Shown piece after piece: positions 8,469 to 16,051 of a stretch of DNA of 64,000 nucleotides. How positions within the stretch are numbered: the first letter of the stretch is position 1; every line of letters starts with the position of its first letter. Under the pieces are notes generated by a model, which saw only the letters and a list, made by a program, of their open reading frames with translations, ran no database searches and was not told the DNA's origin. The position numbers and the translations under genes are program-made. This DNA is from Ottowia oryzae (GTDB lineage Bacteria; Pseudomonadota; Gammaproteobacteria; Burkholderiales; Burkholderiaceae_C), in contig NZ_CP027666.1 in the NCBI RefSeq assembly GCF_003008535.1, positions 1,116,001 through 1,180,000 on the forward strand. Direction: 5' to 3'.

Positions 8469-9470
8469 ATGAACGCCGTGACTTCCAATTCCTCTTCCGT
8501 TTACCAGGCCGGCGCCGCAGCACAGGCCGCCACCAGCCAAGGCGTGGCGCGCACGCAGCGCGCCGCCTTCATCATCATGGTGGCCATCCTGGTGGCCGCG
8601 CCCTTGCTGGGCGTGTACCCGGTCTTCATGATGAAGGTGATGTGCTTCGCGCTGTTTGCGTGCGCCTTCAACCTGATGCTGGGCTACGTCGGCCTGCTGT
8701 CTTTCGGCCACGCCATGTTCTTCGGCGGCGCCGCCTACGTGAGCGCGCACGCTGCCAAGGTATGGGGCCTGACGCCCGAGCTGGCCATCCTGCTGGGCAC
8801 GCTGAGCGCGGGCGTGCTGGGCTGGGTGGTGGGGCTGCTGGCCATCCGTCGCCAGGGCATCTACTTCGCCATGATCACGCTGGCCTTGGCGCAGATGATC
8901 TTCTTCTTCAGTCTGCAGGCCCCGTTCACCGGCGGCGAGGACGGCATCCAGGGTGTCCCACGCGGCAAGCTGTTTGGCTTGATTGATCTGTCCAACCCCA
9001 CCGCGATGTACATCTTCGTGGCGGTGATCTTCCTGGCTGGCTTTCTGTTCATCCGCCGCGTGGTGTATTCGCCCTTCGGTCAGGTGTTGCAAGCCATCCG
9101 GGAGAACGAGCCGCGCGCCATCTCGCTGGGCTACGACGCCGACAAGTTCAAGCACATCGCCTTCGTGATTTCCGCTGCTTTGGCGGGCTTGGCCGGTTCC
9201 ACCAAAGCGCTGGTGTTCCAGCTGGCTTCGCTGACCGACGTGCACTGGAGCATGTCGGGTGAGGTGGTCTTGATGACGCTGCTGGGCGGCCTGGGCACCA
9301 TCTTCGGCCCCGTGATCGGTGCCACGGTGATCGTGACGATGCAGAACTACCTGGCCGAGCTGGGCGCCTGGGTCACCGTCATTCAGGGCGCCATCTTCGT
9401 GGTGTGCGTGCTGCTGTTCCGCCGCGGCATCATCGGCGAGCTGGGGGCGTTGCTCAAGAAATCGCTGTGA
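8469..9470 (+). CDS. livM: Liv-type ABC transporter permease (LivM-like)
   Basis: The 333-residue permease partner of LivH. A polar N-terminus (~35 residues) is followed by multiple membrane helices, AFNLMLGYVGLLSFGHAMFF, the cytoplasmic coupling stretch QAIRENEPRAISLGYDADKFK and LLGGLGTIFGPVIGA. It is the last gene of the operon; a rho-independent terminator follows 26 bases after the stop. Confidence 0.9.
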   Translation: MNAVTSNSSSVYQAGAAAQAATSQGVARTQRAAFIIMVAILVAAPLLGVYPVFMMKVMCFALFACAFNLMLGYVGLLSFGHAMFFGGAAYVSAHAAKVWGLTPELAILLGTLSAGVLGWVVGLLAIRRQGIYFAMITLALAQMIFFFSLQAPFTGGEDGIQGVPRGKLFGLIDLSNPTAMYIFVAVIFLAGFLFIRRVVYSPFGQVLQAIRENEPRAISLGYDADKFKHIAFVISAALAGLAGSTKALVFQLASLTDVHWSMSGEVVLMTLLGGLGTIFGPVIGATVIVTMQNYLAELGAWVTVIQGAIFVVCVLLFRRGIIGELGALLKKSL

Positions 9471-9495
9471 CGCAGGCGGGCCGCCCGCACACCGT

Positions 9496-9530
9496 AAGCC
9501 GGCGGCCCCGCAGGGGCTGGCCGGCTTTTT
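9496..9530 (+). terminator. Rho-independent terminator of the Liv-type operon
   Basis: AAGCCGGC at 9496-9503 pairs perfectly with GCCGGCTT at 9520-9527; an inner GGCCCC/GGGGCT pairing closes the loop, and the stem ends in TTTTT. It lies between livM and the convergent PIN gene and so could serve livM only in this orientation. Confidence 0.85.
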
Positions 9531-9989
9531 CTATGGCGCAGCTTGCGCCGAAGTCGCTTCTTCAGGCCAGGGCTTGCGCACTTGGACCCCGTAGGCGGTC
9601 AGCCTGCGCGCCAGTTCCAGCACGTGGCCGTCCTTGCTGACCAGCATGGCGCGGCGCTGCGCTGCCAGGTCGATGAAGATCTGGTCGTCTGCGTCGCGGC
9701 AGCGCACAGGGCAGGGCGCTGGCGCGGCCTCTTCGATCAGGGCATGGGTGTCGAACAGCGCCAGAATCTGCTCGGCGGTTTGGCGGGTGGCCTCCAGCCG
9801 CGCAGTGATCAGCGGGTAGGCCAGCACGCGGCGCAACTCATCGCGCATCGCCGCTGAAGCGTGCCAGCGCCATCGCGTGGTCACGATGTCGCGCAGCAAG
9901 CCGCTGGCGCCGGGATCATGAAACACCCACAGGTCGAGCACGCAGTTGGTGTCGATGACGACGGCGGTGCCTGCCTCCAGCTGGGTCAT
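9531..9989 (-). CDS. PIN-domain protein, putative toxin-type endoribonuclease
   Basis: The 152-residue protein has the acidic PIN pattern: Asp in VVIDTNCVLDLW near residue 13, a Glu in AAMRDELRRVL, and Asp residues in CRDADDQIFIDLA and MLVSKDGHVLELA. It fits the PIN family often annotated as the toxin component of toxin–antitoxin pairs, a Mg-dependent RNase. No small antitoxin gene is adjacent: upstream on the same strand is the rlmL end, with a repeat A copy covering the start region. An orphan role in RNA processing is equally possible. Confidence 0.75.
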   Translation of the reverse strand: MTQLEAGTAVVIDTNCVLDLWVFHDPGASGLLRDIVTTRWRWHASAAMRDELRRVLAYPLITARLEATRQTAEQILALFDTHALIEEAAPAPCPVRCRDADDQIFIDLAAQRRAMLVSKDGHVLELARRLTAYGVQVRKPWPEEATSAQAAP

Positions 9990-10055
9990 TCAATACTTCA
10001 AAAAGTGTAGCTGCCGGCGCAGGCGGCTAGGGCGCTGGAGGCGGATTTGAGTCGG
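9990..10055 (-). repeat. Repeat family A, copy 3 (supplies the rlmL stop)
   Basis: GTGTAGCTGCCGGCGCAGG and GGGCGCTGGAGGCGGATTTG match the element. On the minus strand it encodes the last residues (SNPPPAP) and the stop codon (10027-10029) of the methyltransferase gene, and its other end covers the PIN start codon. Confidence 0.65.
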
Positions 10056-11367
10056 ATTTTTCGCGCCGCGCCGTCAGGTCGAAGCGGAACAGGCGGCATT
10101 CGATGGGCCCGTTCCACATCGGCACGCGGCGCGTTTCCTTCAGCCGCAACCGGCTGGGCAGCTTCAGATCGGGCGTGAGCAGCCAGGCCGTCCAACCGGC
10201 GTAGTGCGTCTTCCAGTGCGCGGCCAGTTGGGCAAAGAAATCGTCGCCCGTGTCGCGTTCGGCGGCGTCTTCGCCTGGGCGTCGCTGGTCCGCCGAGCGG
10301 CTCAGTGGGCCGTGCTGAAACGCTTCGCGCCCGCGCGCCTTTTGCCCGGCCACGCCCGCGGCCGCGATGCGTTCGCCGTACGGCGGGTTCATCAGCATGA
10401 CGCCCGGCTGCGGGGTGGGCGGTACGCGCTGCAGCGCATCGCCACCGCGCAGCTGTACGGCGTGGCCGACGCCCGCGCGCTCGGCGTTGCGCTGGGCGAA
10501 GTCGACCATGCGGTGGGCCACGTCGCTGCCGAACACCTGGATGGGGCCGGGGCGCCGAGCGCCTTCGCGCGCTGCGGCCTTGATCGCCATCCATGTGCGC
10601 GCGTCGAACGGGCGCAGCTGCTCGAACGCAAAGCGGCGCGCGCCGCCCGCAGGCAGGCCCAGCACCAGTTGCGCGGCTTCGATGGCGATGGTGCCGCTGC
10701 CGCAGCAGGGGTCGTACAGCGGCAGCTCACTCACGCGGCTTGCGGCGGGCTCCCACCAGCCGCTGGCGGCCAGCATGGCAGCGGCCAGCGTTTCCTTGAG
10801 CGGCGCATCGCCTTTGTCTTGCCGCCAGCCGCGCTTGAACAATGGCTCGCCACTGGTGTCGATGGACACGCTGGCGTGCGTGGCGCTCAGGTGCGCGTGG
10901 ATGCGGACCTGCGGGTGCTGCGTGTCGATGCTGGGCCGAACGCCGCCCGCGGCGTTGCGGAAGCGGTCGGCCACCGCGTCTTTCACGCGCAGTGTGGCGA
11001 AGTTCAGGCTCTTGAGCGGGCTGGCCTGCGCCGTCAGGTCCACGCGGAAAGTCTGCCGGGCCTGAAACCACTGTTCCCACGGCACTTCGGCGGCCAGTGC
11101 GTACAGGTCGTGTTCGTCGCGGTAGGGGCCGTGCGCCAGCTCGATCAGCACGCGCTGCGCCAGGCGGCTGTGCAGGTTCAGCCGCATCACCACGGCCCAG
11201 TCGCCGCGCACGCGCACGCCCCCGCGTTCGGCCAGCAGGTCGTGACCGGTCAAACCGGTGAGCCCGTGAACCTCGTCGGCCAGGTAGCCCTCCACGCCGC
11301 CGGCGCAAGGCAGGAAAAGTGTCAGATCGGCCGCCTTGAATGCGGCAGTGCCAGATGAAGTCGCCAT
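10027..11367 (-). CDS. rlmL: RlmL-type 23S rRNA guanine-N2 methyltransferase, alternative stand-alone reading
   Basis: If translated alone from ATG at 11365-11367 the product is 446 residues, the usual length of this family of THUMP plus Rossmann methyltransferases. It begins MATSSGTAAFKAADLTLFLP, much as free-standing homologues do. It would bind SAM at DPCCGSGT and place the guanine near NPPYGER. The region upstream of this ATG shows no good Shine–Dalgarno sequence, and the frame continues without a stop into the sensor. The stop codon is contributed by a repeat A copy. Confidence 0.7.
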   Translation of the reverse strand: MATSSGTAAFKAADLTLFLPCAGGVEGYLADEVHGLTGLTGHDLLAERGGVRVRGDWAVVMRLNLHSRLAQRVLIELAHGPYRDEHDLYALAAEVPWEQWFQARQTFRVDLTAQASPLKSLNFATLRVKDAVADRFRNAAGGVRPSIDTQHPQVRIHAHLSATHASVSIDTSGEPLFKRGWRQDKGDAPLKETLAAAMLAASGWWEPAASRVSELPLYDPCCGSGTIAIEAAQLVLGLPAGGARRFAFEQLRPFDARTWMAIKAAAREGARRPGPIQVFGSDVAHRMVDFAQRNAERAGVGHAVQLRGGDALQRVPPTPQPGVMLMNPPYGERIAAAGVAGQKARGREAFQHGPLSRSADQRRPGEDAAERDTGDDFFAQLAAHWKTHYAGWTAWLLTPDLKLPSRLRLKETRRVPMWNGPIECRLFRFDLTARREKSDSNPPPAP

Positions 11368-13473
11368 GGCTGCGCATTGTGACCGACGCGCGCAGTGCGC
11401 CAGTGCCGGCGCCAGGGGCAGGCGCACGGACAAGGTCACGAACGGGTCTTCGTGCGTGTACGCCAGCGATCCGCCGTGCGCCTGCGCGATCGACTGGCAC
11501 ACGTACAGGCCGAAGCCCAGGCCGCCGCGCGAATCGTCCACCGCGGCCGGTTCGGTGCCGCTGAACAACATGTCCACCACCGCCGGAACGATGGGAGGGC
11601 TGATGTTGCTGATTTCGGTGACGGCGGAATCGCCCTCGCGACGGACGCGCACCACCACCGACTCGCCGGCCTGCCCGTGCCGCAAGGCGTTGTCGATCAA
11701 GCCGTCGAACAGCGCGGCCAGGCGTTCGTGGTCTGCCTGAACGACCACGGGGGCGGCGTCGCCGCGCTTGGCGGGCGTGTCCAGATAGATCGACGCACCG
11801 TGTTCGCGCTGCAGCGCTTGCGTCACGCGCGCGGACAGCAGGGCGGGCAGGTCCACGGGTGCCAGGGCCAATGGCTTGACGTTGCCGCGCATGAGGCTCA
11901 GCTCCATCGCCTTGTGCAGCACGCGGTCGAAGCGACTGGTTTGGTCGCTGGACTCGGGCAGCGCCACTTCACGCGCCTGCGCGCGCAGCATGGCCCCGAC
12001 GGCGTTGCGGTAGCGGTGCATGTCGGCCACGCCAGCGCCCACCAGCAGCCCCAGGCTGTTACCCAATGCCTGCAGCGCATCCCGCTCCACCGCGCCCCAT
12101 GCGACAGTGCCGTCAAAGTCGCTGTCTGGGCCGGTCGTGGTTTCACCAAGGGCGCTACGCGCTGCGCTGGGCACATCGCCGTCGCCGGCGTCCGGGGCCT
12201 GGCGGCGCAAGAGCAGGATCCGCGTTTGACTGGGTTCGTCAAAGCAAAACGACATCATCCCGCCCCAGCCCGTCAGCCGTGCCGCCAGGTCGGGTGCAGA
12301 CTCGGTCAGCGCATCGGTGACATACACCCGACCGCTGTCGACGCCGCCGTCGTGCAGCCAGCGCAGCAGGGCGGTCTGCAGTCCGTGGGGGATATCGCCG
12401 TGCGCGAACACGCTGGATTGGTGGCTCATCACCGCAGCCTGCGCCCTGAAGGCGCGCGCCATGTTCGGCAGTCGCGATGCCAGCACCAGCGCCGGATCGG
12501 TGGCGCCCTGAAGTTGCGCCAGCAAATTGCCGCGAAGGCGCTCGTGCGTCAACTCGCGTGCAGCGCGGTCCTTGTCCAGTTGGTATTGCAACTGGGTAGA
12601 CAGCAGCTCGCCCAGCACGGCGCAGCTGGCGCGCACGGGGTAGGGCACCTGCACCGCCGCGCGGTGATGGCAGGCGAGGATGCCCCACAGATCGCCGTCC
12701 ACGATCAAGGGCACGCACATGGACGCACTGATCCCGCTGTCATGCAGGTAATGGGCATGAAAGTCCGGCACGCTGCGCAGTGCGGACAGTGTCATATCCA
12801 GCGGAGCTTCGTGACCGGGCGCAGCTTCGAGCGGCACCGGCGCACTGTCAGCATCCGGAACGTGCCGCGCCGGATTCAGGCTGAACAAGCGACGCGCTTC
12901 AACCGGTATGTGGGCTTCTGGAAAGCGCTGACCCAGGCGCGGCGGCCAGTCTGTGGCGCTGCTGGCCTCGGCCACCACCTGGCTGCTGCCGTCTCGCTTG
13001 AAATGGTAGGCCAGCACGCGGTCAAAACCCAGCATGGCGCGCAGGGCCCGCGTGCCTTCGTCCAGCAAACCCTGTACGTTGGTCTGTTGGCGCAAGCGGC
13101 GCACCACCTGATGCAAGGTTGGGCCGGGATCAAGGTCTTGCCTAGGGTGGGGGCTGGGTTCCAGCTCGACCAGCGTGCCCCATTTCTGCCGCCGGACAAG
13201 GCAGTCAAACTGCCGCCCGTTCAGGGCGACGCGGTGATGATCGGCCAACGCAGAATCTTCGCCGCCAGCTTTTGCGGCAACCAGGCTGGCGCCGCTCAGC
13301 CCAAACTGTTCGGGCAGCGCGCGGCCGAGCGAGGGCGCCTCGTGGCCCAGCAGCTTGGCCGCATTGGCACTCAGGTGCGTCACAACGCCAAAGCCATCCA
13401 ACGCGATCAGCACGCCGTGGGCTTGAATCGCGCCAGGCGTGTGAAGTTGGGATTGAGGTTTGAGCAGCGCCAC
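10027..13473 (-). CDS. Fused phytochrome-like sensor (residues 1-702) and RlmL-type rRNA methyltransferase (703-1148)
   Basis: One uninterrupted 1148-codon frame. Residues 1-~300 are the PAS-GAF core of a bacteriophytochrome (HTPGAIQAHGVLIAL, LGFDRVLAYHFKRDG, SASMCVPLIVDGDLWGILACHH), then a PHY-like region, a weak H-box (MHRYRNAVGAML, His486) and an ATPase domain (LIDNALRHG, GGLGFGLYVCQSIAQAHGG). From Met703 (codon at 11367) a complete methyltransferase follows: a THUMP region, then motif I DPCCGSGTIAIEAA and motif IV NPPYGER, as in enzymes making m2G2445 of 23S rRNA. ATG 13473 has AAGGA eight bases upstream. No stop and no clear ribosome site separate the parts. Either they are truly fused or Met703 is a separate start. 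Confidence 0.75.
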   Translation of the reverse strand: MALLKPQSQLHTPGAIQAHGVLIALDGFGVVTHLSANAAKLLGHEAPSLGRALPEQFGLSGASLVAAKAGGEDSALADHHRVALNGRQFDCLVRRQKWGTLVELEPSPHPRQDLDPGPTLHQVVRRLRQQTNVQGLLDEGTRALRAMLGFDRVLAYHFKRDGSSQVVAEASSATDWPPRLGQRFPEAHIPVEARRLFSLNPARHVPDADSAPVPLEAAPGHEAPLDMTLSALRSVPDFHAHYLHDSGISASMCVPLIVDGDLWGILACHHRAAVQVPYPVRASCAVLGELLSTQLQYQLDKDRAARELTHERLRGNLLAQLQGATDPALVLASRLPNMARAFRAQAAVMSHQSSVFAHGDIPHGLQTALLRWLHDGGVDSGRVYVTDALTESAPDLAARLTGWGGMMSFCFDEPSQTRILLLRRQAPDAGDGDVPSAARSALGETTTGPDSDFDGTVAWGAVERDALQALGNSLGLLVGAGVADMHRYRNAVGAMLRAQAREVALPESSDQTSRFDRVLHKAMELSLMRGNVKPLALAPVDLPALLSARVTQALQREHGASIYLDTPAKRGDAAPVVVQADHERLAALFDGLIDNALRHGQAGESVVVRVRREGDSAVTEISNISPPIVPAVVDMLFSGTEPAAVDDSRGGLGFGLYVCQSIAQAHGGSLAYTHEDPFVTLSVRLPLAPALAHCARRSQCAAMATSSGTAAFKAADLTLFLPCAGGVEGYLADEVHGLTGLTGHDLLAERGGVRVRGDWAVVMRLNLHSRLAQRVLIELAHGPYRDEHDLYALAAEVPWEQWFQARQTFRVDLTAQASPLKSLNFATLRVKDAVADRFRNAAGGVRPSIDTQHPQVRIHAHLSATHASVSIDTSGEPLFKRGWRQDKGDAPLKETLAAAMLAASGWWEPAASRVSELPLYDPCCGSGTIAIEAAQLVLGLPAGGARRFAFEQLRPFDARTWMAIKAAAREGARRPGPIQVFGSDVAHRMVDFAQRNAERAGVGHAVQLRGGDALQRVPPTPQPGVMLMNPPYGERIAAAGVAGQKARGREAFQHGPLSRSADQRRPGEDAAERDTGDDFFAQLAAHWKTHYAGWTAWLLTPDLKLPSRLRLKETRRVPMWNGPIECRLFRFDLTARREKSDSNPPPAP

Positions 13474-13550
13474 CGGTGGTCCTTGGTCAGATCGTGCGCT
13501 GGCGGCCAGGCGTGAGGCGCCGTGGCTGGCCGCACGTCCGATGCAAACGC

Positions 13551-13566
13551 GTAGGGGAATTCCTAC
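13551..13566. promoter_or_regulatory. Inverted repeat GTAGG-N6-CCTAC upstream of the phytochrome gene
   Basis: Two perfect 5-bp arms (13551-13555 and 13562-13566) around GGAATT lie about 80 bases upstream of the sensor start and about 90 bases after the end of rpoN. The TAGG…CCTA arrangement is like half-sites bound by some NarL/FixJ-class response regulators; that link is an inference. Confidence 0.35.
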
Positions 13567-13655
13567 ACGCGACCCAGTGTATCGGTGTGCGCGACGCGCG
13601 CTCTGCCACGAGGCATAGCCGTGACAGGCGGTCGACGACGGCGCCTGGCGGCGCG

Positions 13656-15236
13656 TCAGGCAGAAGCCTTGCGCAGCCCGGCCACGGGTATGCGCAAGCC
13701 CTCGCGGTACTTGGCTACCGTGCGGCGCGCGCAGTCGATGCCCTGGGCTTTCAGCAGCTCGGCCAGCTGGTTGTCGGACAGCGGCTTGGCCGTGTTCTCG
13801 GCATCGATCAGTTGCTTGATCAGCGCCCGCACGGCGGTGCTGGACGCGTTGCCGCCCGATTCGGTGGCCAGCGCCGAGCCGAAGAAATACTTCAGCTCGA
13901 ACGTGCCGCGCGGCGTGGCCATGTACTTGGCGGTGGTCACGCGCGAGATGGTGGATTCGTGCACGCCCAGCTCGTCGGCCAGGTCGCGTTGCACCATGGG
14001 CCGCATGGCCAGCTCACCGTGGATGAAGAAGCTCTTTTGCCGTTCGACGATGGCTTGCGACACGCGCAGGATGGTGTCAAAGCGCTGCTGGATGTTCTTG
14101 ATGAACCAGCGGGCCTCTTGCAGCCGCTGCGCCAGCGCCTGGTGGTTTTCGCCGCCTTTGCCGCCGCGCAGTGCGCTGGCGTACACGTCGTGCACGCGCA
14201 GGCGCGGCATCACATCTGGGTTCAGCTGCACGCGAAAGCGCTGCTGCGCACCGCTGCCGCGCACGCTGACGATCACGTCGGGCACCACCACGTTGCGCTC
14301 CACGTCGGCAAAGCGGCGCCCCGGCTTGGGCTCCAGCGTGGCGATCAGCTGCATGCCCTGGCGCACCTGCGCTTCGGGCAGGCCCGTCAGCGCGGCCAGG
14401 CGCTTGGCGTCGCGCTTGGCCAGCAGCTCGATTGCCCCGTGCTGGGCGCAAATGGCCTCGGCCGCCCCGACGCGGGCCAGCTCGTCGGGCTCGCCCGCGC
14501 AGGCTGCGCGCAGATCGCGCAGCTGCAGCGACAGGCATTCGGCCAGGTTGCGGGTGCCCACGCCGGCCGGCTCCAGCGACTGCAGCAGTTTTAGCGCCAT
14601 GGTGAAGCGGTGCACCAGCTCTTCCATCTGCTCGATATCGTCGTCGTCGTCGATCAGCGTGGCGGCCAGCTGCGCAAGGGAATCTTCCAGGTAGCCGTCT
14701 TCGTTCAGCGACTCGATCAGAAAGCGCAGCGCGGCCGAATCCTCGGGCGACAGGCGAAGGGCCAGCGCCTGCTGATGCAGGTGTGCGGTCAGGCTTTCCT
14801 GGGCGCCCGTGCGTTCGCCGGCGTCCAGCTCGTCGTCGCCCGCAGCCTGCTGTCCCCGCGCCGGGGCGTCGCCACCCCATTCGCCGTCGTCGGCGCTGAC
14901 GTCCACGCTGCCATCGCCGTCCCAGCCTTCGTGCAGTAGGGATTCAGAGTCCAACGGGCCTTCAGCGCCCGCGCCATCAGCGCTGGCAGCTTCAAATTCT
15001 GTAGCATTCTCGCTGACCCGGTCGCCCTCGCTGGTGCGCGTGTCGGCACGCGACAGGCCGAATTCCTCGCGCGGGGCGCCGTCTTCCTCGCGCTCCAGAA
15101 AAGGGTTGTCGTCCAGCATCTGCTCCACCTCGCTGGACAGCTCCAGTGTGGACAACTGCAGCAGCCGGATCGACTGCTGCAGCTGAGGGGTGAGCGCAAG
15201 GTGCTGCGAAACCCGCAGCGACAGACCGGGCTTCAC
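13656..15236 (-). CDS. rpoN: RNA polymerase sigma-54 factor
   Basis: The 526-residue protein directs transcription from -24/-12 promoters with enhancer-binding activators. Region I is the Gln/Leu-rich LRVSQHLALTPQLQQSIRLL, region II is long and acidic (about residues 60-160), the core-binding and HTH regions follow (VHESTISRVTTAKYM), and the RpoN box ARRTVAKYRE is near the end. The start is GTG at 15236, which overlaps the lptB stop in a GTGA arrangement; upstream codons in this frame are unlike sigma-54. Part of a repeat A copy seems to lie within the acidic region. Confidence 0.95.
   Translation of the reverse strand: MKPGLSLRVSQHLALTPQLQQSIRLLQLSTLELSSEVEQMLDDNPFLEREEDGAPREEFGLSRADTRTSEGDRVSENATEFEAASADGAGAEGPLDSESLLHEGWDGDGSVDVSADDGEWGGDAPARGQQAAGDDELDAGERTGAQESLTAHLHQQALALRLSPEDSAALRFLIESLNEDGYLEDSLAQLAATLIDDDDDIEQMEELVHRFTMALKLLQSLEPAGVGTRNLAECLSLQLRDLRAACAGEPDELARVGAAEAICAQHGAIELLAKRDAKRLAALTGLPEAQVRQGMQLIATLEPKPGRRFADVERNVVVPDVIVSVRGSGAQQRFRVQLNPDVMPRLRVHDVYASALRGGKGGENHQALAQRLQEARWFIKNIQQRFDTILRVSQAIVERQKSFFIHGELAMRPMVQRDLADELGVHESTISRVTTAKYMATPRGTFELKYFFGSALATESGGNASSTAVRALIKQLIDAENTAKPLSDNQLAELLKAQGIDCARRTVAKYREGLRIPVAGLRKASA
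14985..15010 (+). repeat. Repeat family A, partial copy 4 within rpoN
   Basis: AGCGCTGGCAGCTTCAAATT followed by CTGTAGC resembles the AGCGCTGGCAGCTATCAAAA…TAG end of the element. It is in the acidic, weakly constrained region II of sigma-54 and encodes roughly ENATEFEAASA on the minus strand. Chance similarity is possible. Confidence 0.4.
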
Positions 15237-16051
15237 AGGCGGAAATTCTCTCCCAGGTACACGCGGCGCACCTGTGGGTCCTCGACGATGTGCGCGGGCG
15301 TGCCGGTGGCCAGCACCCGCCCTTCGCTGATGATGACGGCGTGGTCGCAAATGCCCAGGGTTTCACGCACATTGTGATCGGTGATCAGCACGCCAATGCC
15401 GCGCGCCTTCAGGAATTCGATGATGCGCTGGATCTCGATGACGGCGATGGGGTCAATGCCTGCGAACGGCTCGTCCAGCAGGATGAAGCGCGGCTGAGTG
15501 GCCAGGGCGCGAGCAATCTCGACGCGGCGGCGCTCGCCGCCCGACAGCGCCGGCGCCGGGGAATCGCGCAGGTCGTTGACGTGCAGCTGCTCCAGCAACT
15601 CGGTCAGGCGCCGCTCGATCTCGTCGCGGCTCAGCGCGCGGCCGTCGGGGCCGACCTGCAGCTCCAGCACGGCGCGCACGTTCTCGGCCACCGTGAGCTT
15701 GCGAAAGATCGATGCTTCCTGCGGCAGGTAAGACAAGCCCAGGCGCGACCGACGGTGGATCGGCATGTCTTCAATCGACCGCCCGTCGATGCTGATGGTG
15801 CCGGCGTCGGCGCGCACCAGGCCGACGATCATGTAGAACGAGGTGGTCTTGCCCGCGCCGTTCGGGCCCAGCAGGCCGACGACCTCGCCGCTGGCCACGT
15901 CCAGCGACACGTCGTGCACCACACGGCGGGCGCCGTAGTTCTTGCGCAGCCCGCGCACCTCCAGGCGGCTGTGGCCGTGCTCAGGCGCCAAGGCGGCGGG
16001 CATGCTGCCGCCAAAGCGCGAGGCCAGTGCTTCCGCGTTCGCCTCGCTCAC
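15233..16051 (-). CDS. lptB: LPS export ABC transporter ATP-binding protein LptB
   Basis: Cytoplasmic ATPase that powers LPS extraction from the inner membrane through LptFG. In 272 residues it has Walker A GPNGAGKTT, FYMIVGLVRADAG, the Q-loop LSYLPQEASIFRKL, signature ALSGGERRRVEIARAL, Walker B FILLDEPFAGIDP and switch His in VLITDHNVRE. The start is GTG at 16051, overlapping the lptA stop (GTGA), and its own stop overlaps the rpoN GTG start the same way. Confidence 0.95.
   Translation of the reverse strand: MSEANAEALASRFGGSMPAALAPEHGHSRLEVRGLRKNYGARRVVHDVSLDVASGEVVGLLGPNGAGKTTSFYMIVGLVRADAGTISIDGRSIEDMPIHRRSRLGLSYLPQEASIFRKLTVAENVRAVLELQVGPDGRALSRDEIERRLTELLEQLHVNDLRDSPAPALSGGERRRVEIARALATQPRFILLDEPFAGIDPIAVIEIQRIIEFLKARGIGVLITDHNVRETLGICDHAVIISEGRVLATGTPAHIVEDPQVRRVYLGENFRL

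Noticed and set aside
11395..13515. A 706-codon plus-strand frame opposite the phytochrome part of the fusion
   Set aside because: It is antisense to a protein with clear domains, has no family resemblance and His/Gln/Arg-rich composition typical of shadow frames at this G+C.
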